This document shows positions 36,803-46,139 of a stretch of DNA of 64,000 bases, one piece after another. The stretch spans positions 65,412,765-65,476,764 of the forward strand of contig CM060890.1 of NCBI GenBank assembly GCA_030762935.1. The letters run 5' to 3'. The notes below the pieces were generated by a model, which made no database searches, had not been told where the DNA came from, and was given only the letters and a program-made list of their open reading frames with translations. A program made the translations under genes and the position numbers. The stretch's first letter is position 1; each line of letters begins with the position of its first letter. This stretch comes from Hymenopus coronatus (taxonomy: Eukaryota > Arthropoda > Insecta > Mantodea > Hymenopodidae).

Positions 36803-39800
36803 GGATCATCCAAAATTTTCTTCCATTTTAACTGTACATTTTGTGAAGTGTTATCTGTTGCTTATAATTTGAAAGTTATTTTTCTTTTAATTGATTCATA
36901 AGAGAAATCTTGTTTTACCACTAAATTGATTTTAGATCCTTTCTTTGCTAAAGTATCAGTCATTTCATTTCCAAAACACACCACAGTGTACAGAAATCCA
37001 CTGTAAGACTATATTTTTATGTAGGGTCTGTATTTGGTGGGCCAAGCAGTAGAACCGTAGTTTGGAGGGTAGCTTTAGAGTCAGAGAAAATAACTATATT
37101 TTTTCATTTGTATAGCTATAGAAATAAATGTTTAAGTGATGTATACATGGCATCAATTTCACCATTAAAATTGGTTGTATATTTCCCACTTTTTAATAAT
37201 AAAAAAATTGACAAAATGCTCCTGCTCCTTTGCAATCCAGAAGAGAGCCATCAGTATAGATATGAATCCAGCCATTGAGAGTGTATGTTGTATTGATGGT
37301 TTCAAGGGTAAAAGCTTTGACTTGAAATTATAAATATATTCCATTAAGATGAAGTTGATAGTCAACCACAATTTTATTAATTGAATTATAACAAGAGGAA
37401 ATATTTTCACTTTTAGATACTCGTAAGATGTAACCTATAACATAAGCCTAGCTATAGCGGTATTCAGACATTTATTAAAAGCTTCAGCTTAAGCTTATAT
37501 GTAAAACCAGCCCTGTATCCCTGTCACAATTTTTGCACTTGACAGTTTGGATGGCTTTTTGCAATGTTGAATGTTGGCTATATTGAGGTTGTTACATTGC
37601 CAAAGTTACTAGTAAACAACAGCTGGTTGATGAAGGGTAAATTAATTAAAATTAAACAAAGGCCCCTCTTCCCAAGAAAAAGAATTTTGCCCAAAAATTC
37701 AACTTAAAAAAATTGGTTCTATGAATAATACTTTTAGTATATTTTATACTCACATATTGTATATGAACCTTTCTTCGTGTATAAAATTGCATGTAAACAG
37801 TTGCTATTAGTGAATGCTGATGAATAATAACAAATTAGTACATTGATAATATAGAGTAAATTAATACAAACTTGTTACAATTAAAGAAATTAAACAGATA
37901 TAAGCATAGATTAACAAAGAGTTTTTCATTCATGGCTTAAAATTGTAAAAGCTCAGTTCCATCTAAATCTTATTCATTACCATTTCAGAAGCATAATCAT
38001 CATTGCCATTATGTTTCACTCCCTTGTTAATAACAGTTCTGGTGCTTACCGCAAGAGCTAGTATAATTCATTGCAAGGTTTTAACAGCAGGAATAGAGGC
38101 ATGTCCATTAATCTTCATGTACTTCTTCTCTCTTTCAAAGAATTTGGGGTCCATAATAATTCTAATGCCCGATTAAGTGGCACACCTTTATGCAAAGGGT
38201 TTTGACTTTGCAAACCATGACTCGGTGAACATCATAATTTTTTAGATATTGTAGTACTTTAAATCTTGTATAAATAATATGAATAAAAAAAATTATATAT
38301 AAAGTTAATTACATGTAGATGAATATACCAGCACTATCATCAGTGGCAACAAACACAAAATAATAGCAAATAATATGTAGTTTACAAAAAGCAACTTAAG
38401 CATGTACTGGAAATAATAACTTGAAGCACACGTTGTTGGAAATACAGAAACCTGGCAACATAGTTGCTTCCAACTCCATTTCTGTATTGTGGCACTGACT
38501 GCCTTGTGATTGGTTCAGGAAGTGTAAATAGGCCTTTTCATTTTTTTTTTTTTTTATAATTTGTCAAGTGCAAAGATTCAGCAGCACAATGCTTCACTCT
38601 TCTATAAACTTCATATTTAATCATAAAAGTGCAAAGAATGTACAAATAAAAAACATAAATTAAATAAATTGTGTAGTAACTGTGGAAATTCTGCCAGGAT
38701 TCCAACAAAAACATGCCATTTTACTGAAAATTATTCTTGCCTGAAAATTGATGATTTGTTTCCTACCTCCAAATAATGAAGATGACTGAAAGATGGAAGC
38801 AAACACTCAACAAGAGCCTTATTGTATAATATATCCACGATTTAAATACTGGTCACACATTCTTGGAATTATTACCTTCCTATTTTAATCTTCAAACTTT
38901 TAGAAGCTCAAAATTAACTTGACATGTGTAGTACTTTGATATATGAGTGCATTCATGTTTATAATTTGCAACACTGAGTGTATACTGAATAAAACCATGC
39001 ACCCTTAAAAGGGTGTCTGTTAAGATGGAAAACTTAAATAAGCTTTTTTTTTAGTTAAATTTTCTTGCATACTTTCCTCATGAACTAATGAGCAATTTTA
39101 GTGCAGTTTTGAAGAAATAATGCTGAATTGATTGTTTTGAAATTCCTAATCTTTTTCTCCCCCTGTTGTCTTTTAGGAATGGGAGGTATTTGTAAGTGAA
39201 AAAGCATTTTGGAAAAGACTGCTAGAAATAGAAAAAGAAGTTGCTCTCAGAGAAGGAAAACGAAGAGGTTGGTTTTCATACACAGAACTGGAAAATTTAC
39301 TGGATACAGTAGATCTGTCAGCTTTAGTACAGATTCTTGCAACTGTAAGTAATGGAACATAAAATAATTACATGTATTTTCATGGGCTAGTTACCAGAAT
39401 AGATTGAGGCAAAAAGAACTGATGATTTTCAGAGTTGAAGCCTAGCTTTAGAAAGTACTAAGCACCTGGCATTGCTGGATTTGTAATGAATTAATTAAGT
39501 ATTTCTGGCAGACATTAGTATGATTTTATAATGTTTTCAATTAGAAAGGTTGATGAACATATAGATGGACAAATAACAGTATGTTCCTTCTCCTTGCTCC
39601 AGCCTATCTTATTGAGTCACTTACAAATAGATACACATATAAATTGACCGTCACTGTTACTAAATTCTTCCAAACATCAATTATACAACAGGAATTAAAT
39701 TAAACCCCTAAAATTGTATTCTTTAAGAGTGATTGGGTTTTAACAAAGAAGGAAAAGGGATAGTTGATTGATGACCTATCACTCCAGTAAGGGTATGTAG

Positions 39801-42800
39801 GGATCACTGTTGAGGCTTCCTGTACTAAATTAGCTTGGGTCTTACTAGCGGCAATGACAGGTAGAATATTTATGCAATACCCCTCACTGAGTAAAGATGG
39901 ATGACAAATTAAAAGTATCAGGAAAGGAACTTGCTAGCAGGAGGATAAAATATTACTTTTTATAGAAGCTATAATAACTGCTCTGTTTATTAAATCCAGA
40001 TTTGGAGGAGGTGGGAGCTTACTATGGATCATCAGAGAAGAAATGGGGAATTAATGAAAATAAAAGTAAACTGAAAAAATTGAGACAAAATATGGAACTA
40101 TTAAAATTCATCACATAAGATGCTAAAGAGGTAGAGAATGACCTCTGTTTGGTTGGTATCTAATTTTGAGCAGTTAGCAGGAAGCCATTTGCTCTCTTGC
40201 ATTCCAGTATTTTGATGTTATATTATCATGTTGACTAAAGGTTGGGCAGCAGAGTAGATGGTTTCCATCCATACCTTCTTTAAGTGTACAGAAAGGACAC
40301 AGAGGAGATCTCACTGAACCAATCCTCAATAAATGTTTATTGAGACAGTCATGGCCTGTTAGGAGTCTAAAAATTGCTACAGAGGATTTTCTTGGTAATG
40401 TGATTCTGGTCATGTATTACATATATTTTCCCATGGTTTTCTTTTTGTTTGTAATACATTATCTTTAATTTTGTTATATGTTGATATAATGATACTTTTG
40501 ATAGAGTGATAACTTATTGGATCAGATGAATTTGATGTAATTTTACTACCTATCTTGACTAGAAACTCAGCTGTTTCATTACGCTATATTCCGCAATGTG
40601 CTGGTATCTATTGATTGAATTAATCTTTTATTTAAATTATTAGTTGTTTTATGATTTTGTAGCATTCTGCAATATTTAGGTTATTAGGTGTTATGGATAT
40701 GCTTTAGAGTCAGATAATTGTGATGTTCTAATGTTGGCCGTAGGATGCACTGTGTTCAGGATGCCAAGTATGAAGGCGTTTGTTGCCTTGTACTCAGATG
40801 TTTGATGACGTTGGCGGCGCTTAAAGATGCACTCTACTACCAGATGAGTAGATCTACATACCTTTGTTGTGTAGACCTGCTACCGGTGAGATGCCTCAGC
40901 TGAACTCAGCCTGCATGCTGGTTTAACTCACTCGGGGTGAAAACAATGAGGGTAGCTTAGGAAGTGATCTTATGAAATTGCTTAGACACACATTACTTTC
41001 CTTTTTTTTTTTTTTTCTTGTCACTAGAAGACACAAGATAAGCACTGTGCTGTACAATCTGCTAATTCAATTGTTTACTAGGAGCTTTCTCTGTTAAAAA
41101 TTCACACGTATTTTACTGATAACACTTTTCTCTTTAAGTTAGCATTATATGATGAAGTCTAGATGCGCGTCACTGACTTTATCCACTGCTGAGGGCACCG
41201 ATAACTAACTAGGTATCTATGAGAGTTGTGTTGTTTAACTTGAAAGCTGATGTAACTATGTGACAGCTCTGACGTAACCAGTGCAACTAACAGACAGCAC
41301 CAGTGTAACTATGAGACAGCCCCAATGTGCTGCAATCTTCTCCTAATATAGCCAAATTGCTGTCATGACGGCTTCTTTCTGATTGGGCAGAAAGGCCGCG
41401 AAGCGAGTCAATATTACCCAAAATACATAATTTTCTTCCCAGGATGCAACATAACACCCACATGACAAGTGTTACATAATGGAAAAATACTCTTTTCCAA
41501 ACTAAAAGGGACTTAACCATCACGTGTAGCTCGTACGAGCCTGGACAAAAGAGCACTTGCTAACAATGAAAACCTCTCACTCCACTTTCCAAGTTTGGTG
41601 TAAACAACTCTCAACTGCTCTTACTAAAAGCTGATTTTTACACTCGCAATACATGAAATAATCGAGTATTGGCACTCTTTGAACATAAACTGATAAGCAA
41701 TTAATACAAATTACAATGGTTATTATAGAGAAGCCAACTAACGGTCTCATAATAATACAACTTTTTCAAATTTATTTATATGATATAGTAGGTTTGGTAA
41801 GCTCTGAAGTATTGCTGAAATCTCTATATCAAAATTTGTTTGAAGAAACTATAAATATTTTAACATTAAAAACAATAACAAGGAATATCTTGGAAATACA
41901 ATAAAAGACATAAATGTTTTTGTATAGTAAGATTTTGTCTACCTCTTACAGTGTACTAGTCACACAAAAGTCATTCAGAATGAACAGGACTTTAGGAGCT
42001 ATTCCGGGAAAATCAAGATATGAATCATTCCATGATTTTAGGGACATATACACCAAATGTTAAAATCGATCAGTTTGGTGTAATTGAACATTTATATTAG
42101 AATAACTGAGTGCCCCTCCAAGTTAGCATCACTTGATGTGGTAATCCATTTAGATAAATATAACTGCCATGTGAAGTTGTATGTTAGTCCTCTGGATCAT
42201 GTGCTAGTAATTTGTCTCACCCTTTGCAAATTACGTATAGGTAATAAGGTAAGTAAAATGTTTGTTATGGATTTTAAGTTCATAGCCATTAATTATAATG
42301 CAGATAGATTGTTTATTTGTAATATTCAGTGTCTATATTATTTAGAATTTTAACCCTAAAAAGTAGCACAAATGTTGTGCAATGTGAGTCACAAAAAATT
42401 TATATGAAAGTTAGATTTTCACATCTAAGTTACAGTCAGTGTTGCATGAACTTGTGTGTGAAAAGACATTATAAATATAAGTTGCCATAACATTTTATAC
42501 TTGTTCTCCTGATATATTAGTAGCATTTTAGCATTAATGTTTAGAAATGTAATGTGAGTCATGTAATTGTAGCTTAAAATACAAGTAAGTTTATTTATTT
42601 GACGAGTCGCTTAATTACGCTAAACAACACTTCTTGGGATTTTTGCTGGAACATGTTTCAAAGGACTAGTTTCCTTCGTTTTCAACCGGACATTGACTAA
42701 TTCCTTGCGGTGAAGCTGGCAATGTTGTAAGTGCTGTCTCCTCTGGTAGTGGTTCAATGAACTTGCTAAACACATCCTTCTGTGGAACGTCAAAATTGAA

Positions 42801-44704
42801 AACCCTGTTTCTAGTTTTTACAATGAAGATGTGTTCCCATATGTCCAGCTCTTGTTTTCCTGTTGTGTCTTTTAGAAGTTTTGGTTTAAATTTATATTGT
42901 GGTGTTTTGTCCAAAAGTGGGGGACAACTGCTGATTTTTCCAATTGTTTTTTATGTTTCTGAAGTGTTCTTTGAATCTTGTTTCTAGATTTCTTTTTCAA
43001 TATAAATCTGATTACAATCCTTGCATTCCATTTTGTATATGCCTGAGTTTTTCTTTGTTGGGAGGATGTCCTTGATATTTGAGATTATTCAGTTTTTAAC
43101 CTGTGACGATTTATTGGTGCTAGCTGAATGTTGAATTTTTTTAAACTTGTCAAATGCCCATGAGGGGTATGTGAACTTCTTGAAGCTCATCTTTTGTTCT
43201 ATTGCTGTTTCTTCTTTTTGGCTAGTTTTATTTTTTTTTTATCTACGAGGGATCTTGGGAAACCATTTTTATTTGCAATTTTGAGTATTCTGCCTTGTAT
43301 TCTAGTTATTAGAAGTAGCATGTTAAACAGTCTGTGCGCTAGGCTATTGAAGATTGCGCTTGGATAATAACTATTGGCTTTTATATAATTGTCTGAGTAG
43401 GTTTCCTGTAAATACCAAAGATTATTATATTTTCAGATCTAAAAATGGTCTGCTACTTAGGTTGGTGTACACAAGATGCAATAGGAGGAAAACCATGTTT
43501 TTCAATTTTCTCCCCATAACTGCATACTTTTCTACAAGCAGCTAGCCACATTGGCCATAACTAACAGTATGTTTTCTTTTGCTGTGTATGAATTATTTTA
43601 CCAGGTGATAAATCTAAATTAAGTAATATTAAAAAAATACAAACAATAAAACTATGCATGGTGTTATCAGGAACAGTAGAGATATAAAAACAATGTCTTA
43701 ACTGCAAGATATCTAATATGTGACATTGGAAAACCAAAGTAATTTGTCAAATCAATCTGGAATCTTAGCTGAATGAATAATTACATAAGCATTGAGGAGT
43801 AAATGATGTTCTGCTGCAAGTTTTTGTTTTATATCCATTTCTTTTCAACAAAGTGGTAATAAATAAATATCATATTTAAGTTTGATTTTCATTTTGGAAA
43901 TTCATAATCACACTTTGTTTTAAAAATACTCTAAAATACTCTATATTAATCAAATTTATTAAAGCCATTTTTTGGAAAATGTTTACTGTAATTGGTAGTC
44001 GGGGTTGTGGGATTTTTGAAGTTGTAACATGGTGTTTATCCAACTTTTCATTTTTTAGTATTAATGTTCCAGATATTCTAAAATCTTTTTCAGAGATCCT
44101 GGTGAATTCTCGTTATCACATTTTTTAATGGAATGCAAACCCTTCTATCTAGTAGAGAAAGTGAAGTGCTTTTTCTGTTTTCTTGCAGGTTTCAGCAGTT
44201 TGCTTGACCAGTTATACTGCAAGTGTGCTAACTTTAATAGGATCTGCATTCATTGTCAGCCAAATCCCAGGAACTTCAATAAGCTCAACATTTACAACAT
44301 CCCATTCATTCCATCCACAAGAACCTATTCTGGTTACTAACAGCATAAATTTTGCACCTGAAAATGACCTTTCAGAAACAGATTTTATTCAGACTTCCTG
44401 TGCCAATGGTTGCTCCCTTGCTTGTAATGATTATTCCAGGGAATTCATGATCAAGGATGAGAATTTGACAAACAGCAGTGTTTCTGTGATGTGCAAGCAG
44501 GAAATCCATTCTGATTGGAAGGAACTTCTTTCAAGCATTTCTACAAGGTACATTGGTTGGTATCTGTGGCAAGCAGATCCAAGGCAGTTAACTCACTCAA
44601 TTGAAGTTAGTAATACTAGTTGGTCAGATGAAGCTCATGGTTGGCTGTACAAAAAAAGTCTGCAGTTTGTATCCTTCCCTTTGGAAACTACAAGCAACTA
44701 CTAA
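26311..44704 (+). CDS. CNPPD1: CNPPD1, cyclin Pas1/PHO80-domain-containing protein (complete, six exons)
   Basis: Spliced CDS: 26311-26370, 26504-26600, 26680-26885, 32612-32740, 39177-39344 and 44189-44704, 1,176 nt encoding 391 residues. All introns are GT/AG and phases agree. The protein follows vertebrate CNPPD1 (about 410 residues): a basic segment with RIKKTLYYGKLP (31-42), a cyclin box from about 50 to 220 with RNACVSPCSLVLALLYLERL and VFNDEWAASGG, and a hydrophobic segment (about 221-248) that could be membrane-embedded, then a Ser/Thr-rich tail. Members are PHO80-like cyclins of poorly known function. The first ATG is used because it gives a splice-consistent exon ending in gtaagt; a start at M22 in exon 2 (370 residues) is possible because the first 20 residues are not conserved. 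No disruption is seen, so the gene looks functional. Confidence 0.95.
26504..26600 (+). CDS. CNPPD1: CNPPD1 exon 2
   Basis: 97 nt after a tgttgtag acceptor, ending at gtataa in phase 1. It encodes the conserved FLSRIKKTLYYGKLP segment before the cyclin box. Confidence 0.9.
26680..26885 (+). CDS. CNPPD1: CNPPD1 exon 3
   Basis: 206 nt after a ctttcag acceptor; the split Glu codon is completed here. It carries the first half of the cyclin box (ELAAEWFSK, ACVSPCSLVLALLYLERL, APSELFLVSM) and ends at gtaagc. Confidence 0.95.
27320..27790. repeat. minisatellite, about 110-bp unit, four-plus copies
   Basis: Unit landmarks recur in order: gcatgctttggtg, aaattattaaaaccaaagta, gaaaatcagt, then acactaacctaaacct and cagcacatgc. 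Copies of gcatgctttgg start at 27,421, 27,531, 27,644 and, diverged, 27,749, giving periods of 110, 113 and 105 bp. Each unit contains a double CCTAAA-like step resembling arthropod telomere repeats, probably by chance. Confidence 0.92.
30120..30910 (-). mobile_element. Penelope-like element tail fragments
   Basis: On the minus strand there are two blocks typical of Penelope-like element termini: cgaaaccggtcccagtaagt followed by acaaaaaccggctcaaat (30,790-30,890), and the cagacgaaacgtctgggaag block followed by gaccactgcccacaagccca (30,140-30,220). A similar antisense block occurs near 46.2 kb next to a Penelope endonuclease fragment. No reverse transcriptase was found here. Confidence 0.6.
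30181..30218 (-). ncRNA. hammerhead-ribozyme-like motif in a Penelope-like tail
   Basis: The minus strand reads cagaaga (ideal core cuganga, one change), then a five-base-pair helix II (gtctg paired with cagac) capped by a loop, then the invariant gaaa and cgtctgg. Penelope-like elements are known to carry minimal type I hammerheads. One core base differs, so activity is doubtful. Confidence 0.45.
32612..32740 (+). CDS. CNPPD1: CNPPD1 exon 4
   Basis: 129 nt, phase 0 at both ends, after a ctgtttcag acceptor and before gtgagt. It encodes MIASKFLHDDGEPDEVFNDE and the following WAASGG segment, the most conserved part of the CNPPD1 cyclin box. Confidence 0.97.
32857..33150 (+). repeat. SINE family A, long subfamily copy
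   Basis: It runs from the tRNA-like head (cgtggtgtaatggttaccat) through aaaatccttaacatgg, ccttcggaagggaagtgaag, aacctcaagcctaatagaga and gagaaccacagcagttaaag to gcatccataaataacac. It includes the aacctcaagcctaat block missing at 21.4 kb. It begins only 116 bp after CNPPD1 exon 4. Confidence 0.88.
33290..33345. repeat. A-run and AAT microsatellite
   Basis: A run of A residues is followed by about 12 AAT/GAT/CAA-type units. Confidence 0.9.
33355..34603 (+). repeat. X1 repeat copy, interrupted by SINE B
   Basis: It follows the X1 order from the attcttttat...gcattagcagaaa part through ttccttgtaacaaggaaaat, ctggttgccatgtgg, then the SINE, then caaggaatatctcacaatga, tctgtctatctcg, attttccatgtaaagagtag, and ends with the palindromic terminus ctatgtacatag and gtgtagagaaagtaa (34,575-34,600). 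An internal duplication of the catgtaaagggtagttgggg block (34,048 and 34,318) makes it longer than other copies. Confidence 0.88.
33609..33855 (+). repeat. SINE family B inserted in X1
   Basis: The tRNA-like head (ggtagtgtggtggtagcgtg, B box gagttcgaatc) is followed by gggtgagttacccggataag, a T run, cacttatcctgagaagacga, and gaccaaccaggttaaaggac. Comparison with the uninterrupted X1 copy at 48.0 kb (accaaaaacaaggaatatct) shows the SINE entered at aaaacaa/gga. Confidence 0.85.
34612..35604 (+). repeat. X1 repeat copy, adjacent to the previous one
   Basis: It starts at gttccattcacatgactttc only about 10 bp after the previous copy ends, and runs to gggctagagaaagtaa. The middle contains ttggcaaaattcatccagaa, gatattcccagaaaaatcaa and catgtaaagggtagtttgtg. 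A CT microsatellite (35,437-35,478) has expanded where other copies carry a short CA or CT-rich run. Confidence 0.9.
35605..36610. other. intron sequence with nothing recognised
   Basis: An open frame at 36,395-36,625 has no recognisable family and overlaps the decayed edge of the neighbouring non-LTR fragment, so it is not annotated as a gene. Confidence 0.4.
36620..37290 (-). pseudogene. non-LTR retrotransposon RNase H and C-terminal region, relic A
   Basis: On the minus strand the order is WIHIYTDGSLLDCKGAGAF (RNase H first motif with its Asp), then a YTTNFNGEIDAMYTSLKHL stretch with the Glu, VIFSDSKATLQT with the second Asp, a LQWISVHCGVF segment, DTLAKKGSKI across a frameshift, and finally LALPRKSSVTAFRLITRHD. 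It is the same family as the relic at 40.2-40.7 kb. A SINE interrupts it. It lies antisense to CNPPD1. Confidence 0.88.
36710..36808 (+). repeat. 5'-truncated SINE family D with 12-bp target duplication
   Basis: The insert (36,722-36,796) is only the last 50 bp of family D (accgcctgcggtgccataag, ttaaacactacc) plus an A tail of about 27. It is flanked by the perfect duplication attgatggatca (36,710-36,721 and 36,797-36,808), the signature of target-primed reverse transcription into relic A. Confidence 0.95.
37300..39170. other. CNPPD1: AT-rich intron sequence
   Basis: No gene, clear repeat family or conserved element was recognised. Confidence 0.45.
39177..39344 (+). CDS. CNPPD1: CNPPD1 exon 5
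   Basis: 168 nt, phase 0 at both ends, after gtcttttag and before gtaagt. It encodes the end of the cyclin-like fold with EWEVFVSEKAFWKRL and RRGWFSYTELENLL, matching the conserved GWYTYTDL-type segment of vertebrate CNPPD1. Confidence 0.97.
40174..40740 (-). pseudogene. non-LTR retrotransposon C-terminal region, relic B
   Basis: Minus-strand order: a degraded IPAHCGI-like segment, NETAEFL, GSKITSNSSDPISYHSIK, a KRKPWENI-like stretch, then an open part with ITLPRKSSVAIFRLLTGHDC, a CPFCTLKEGMDGNHLLCCP zinc-binding-like region and YWNAREQM. This C-terminal Cys/His module after RNase H is common in Jockey-type elements. It is the same family as relic A, 2.9 kb away, and is better preserved. Confidence 0.88.
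40750..41650. other. unexplained, less AT-rich intron segment
   Basis: The base composition and CpG content differ from neighbours (for example gatgacgttggcggcgctta). It holds a T run near 41,000 and a minus-strand open frame at 41,287-41,556 without motifs. It may be an unrecognised repeat. Confidence 0.3.
41885..42035 (+). repeat. X1 repeat fragment
   Basis: It contains the gacataaatg...tttttgtatagtaag, ttgtctacctcttacag, cattcagaatga and gagctattccgggaaaatca landmarks of the X1 middle part. Confidence 0.75.
42648..43100 (-). pseudogene. Penelope-like element GIY-YIG endonuclease relic (minus)
   Basis: On the minus strand a GIYKMECKDC-like segment and a degraded YI box (IYIEKE) come first, then RFKEHFRNIK, then the open C-terminal part with ELDIWEHIFIVKTRNRVFNF and FIEPLPEETALTT to a stop at about 42,668. 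This is the C-terminal endonuclease of Penelope-like retroelements. The DNA just after and across the stop carries a hammerhead-like fold. Frameshifts disrupt the domain. Confidence 0.85.
43935..44166 (+). repeat. X1 3' fragment abutting the CNPPD1 exon 6 splice acceptor
   Basis: It carries the X1 3' landmarks: ctctatattaatcaaattta, agccattttttggaaaatg, gggatttttgaagttgtaac, tccaacttttcattttt and the terminal ctatctagtagagaaagtg. The terminus lies about 23 bp before the acceptor AG (44,187-44,188), so the branch-point region may be derived from the repeat. Confidence 0.8.
44189..44704 (+). CDS. CNPPD1: CNPPD1 exon 6 (last coding exon)
   Basis: After a tgttttcttgcag acceptor, 171 codons and a TAA at 44,702-44,704. 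It begins with the hydrophobic segment VSAVCLTSYTASVLTLIGSA, matching the hydrophobic stretch after the cyclin box in vertebrates, followed by a poorly conserved Ser/Thr/Asn-rich tail that includes WYLWQADP near residue 340. Confidence 0.95.
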   Translation, partial: VSAVCLTSYTASVLTLIGSAFIVSQIPGTSISSTFTTSHSFHPQEPILVTNSINFAPENDLSETDFIQTSCANGCSLACNDYSREFMIKDENLTNSSVSVMCKQEIHSDWKELLSSISTRYIGWYLWQADPRQLTHSIEVSNTSWSDEAHGWLYKKSLQFVSFPLETTSNY

Positions 44705-44956
44705 TAAATTTGCAATGTGTATCTGTGGAAAGCAAGAATATTTATGTAATTACATGTATATAAAAATATGACAGTGGTTACAGTAGTCCAACAAATTGGT
44801 AAGAGAACAAAATGTTCTATGGTGCTCAAAAACATTTTCAATAATTCGAACAATCAATCTTTTTACTGCATATAGAGCATAACATATATTTTTTTGTACT
44901 ACGTATTAATGTACATTGTGATTATAGTGCTCTGAAGTATGTAAATTTATCCCTAA

Positions 44957-44962
44957 AATAAA
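44957..44962 (+). terminator. CNPPD1: polyadenylation signal of CNPPD1
   Basis: A canonical AATAAA lies about 250 bp after the stop codon and is followed by a GT-rich stretch (ttatttgtgtttgtcattt), as expected for a cleavage site. Confidence 0.6.
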
Positions 44963-45289
44963 ACTTTCCATTATGCTTATTTGTGTTTGTCATTTGAAAA
45001 GTATCCTTCAGGCATTCCTTCCATTGTTTCAAGTAAATATTCAAAATAAAATGCTTATAAAGCATAGATAAATCCAATCTTGCTTTTTTTGTAATAAATG
45101 GAAGGTATAAATGCTTCTAATACCATAGCCATTGGCCAAATTTGAACAGCAAGAGGGAACTAATGACATCGCATATTGGGTTTCAGAACACTAAAGGCAC
45201 ACCCAGCGACTGGCTGTCCATGGTAAAAATTTATGGCAACAGTGAAAATGAAATGTGTAATGAAATCATTTTGTGAAAGTTTTTCTGGA

Positions 45290-45745
45290 TTAACACGAAA
45301 TAGAAAAAATTCATTCTCTAGCTATTCCACATATAACTTTTCTTACAAAAATGTATTCTTTAATCTGTGTCATGCTAAGAAGAAATCATCTTATTGCTTC
45401 CTAGTAAGTAGAAGGGAAATAAGGGAATACACTCGCTTTGAGAAACAAAGTTGGCTCTTTTACATTCCTGGAAGTAAAACAAAAGAAATGAAATGAAAGT
45501 TGACTTCCCGCTAAGAAATAACTTGGAAAGCATATGACATAAATTATGTGTTTTAATGAGATGTACATTGTTGTGTAGTATCTGTTACAACTATACAAAA
45601 GTCATCCAGAATAGAGGTCTTAAGAGGCTGTTCCAGAAAATTAAACCAAAAATGTTATTTGTCATAAAAATATCTTTCAGAATTTCTGAAAAACTGAAGC
45701 AAGTTTGGTATTTAGCCAATGGCTCTTACCCTATTTCATGTTTTA
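45290..45745 (+). repeat. X1 repeat, diverged copy
   Basis: X1 landmarks in order: gctattccacatataact, tgctaagaagaaat, ttgcttcctagtaagtagaa, gacataaattatgtgtttta, catccagaata, ggctgttccagaaaatt, ccaatggctc. It lacks the 3' half and the palindromic end. Confidence 0.8.
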
Positions 45746-45749
45746 TATT

Positions 45750-46135
45750 CACACAGCAAGTTAACAGCACTTGTAGAAGCAACCATATCTATCATCTGAC
45801 TGTTCCTTTATTGTATGAGTGCAGAACAGTAGTAAGCGACACTAAACAGAATTAAATACAACTTTCATTAGTATTAAAATTCTTATTATCTGCTACTTCA
45901 CATTGCACCTGTTTAATTAACATACTTTTTGAAAATCCATTAATAATGACACATTTTTAAAATACTATATGTATTAGTGCTTTAATTTCCTGCTATTATG
46001 GACTAGTTAATTATATATACATTAGGTTTGGTTCTAATAGCAGTCTACTCCCTCAACAATCACTCGTTTTGATGTTTTATAGTGACCACGACATGACTGC
46101 GCAGAGTCAATAGTCTACCAACCATGCTCTTGCTT
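45750..46135. other. noncoding stretch
   Basis: Nothing was recognised. Confidence 0.4.
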
Positions 46136-46139
46136 AATC

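Larger units (their letters stand above)
32741..39176 (+). other. CNPPD1: CNPPD1 intron 4
   Basis: The 6.4-kb intron is loaded with repeats: a family A SINE, two successive X1 copies (one split by a family B SINE), a CT microsatellite and an antisense non-LTR RNase H relic split by a family D SINE. From 37.3 to 39.2 kb nothing was recognised. Confidence 0.85.
39345..44188 (+). other. CNPPD1: CNPPD1 intron 5
   Basis: The 4.8-kb intron contains an antisense non-LTR C-terminal relic, a Penelope-like endonuclease relic on the minus strand and two X1 fragments. The stretch 40.75-41.65 kb is less AT-rich and unexplained. Confidence 0.85.

Noticed and set aside
44128..44340. Overlapping plus-strand open frame at CNPPD1 exon 6
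   Set aside because: It is the wrong frame across the splice acceptor; the conserved frame is the one ending at 44,704.
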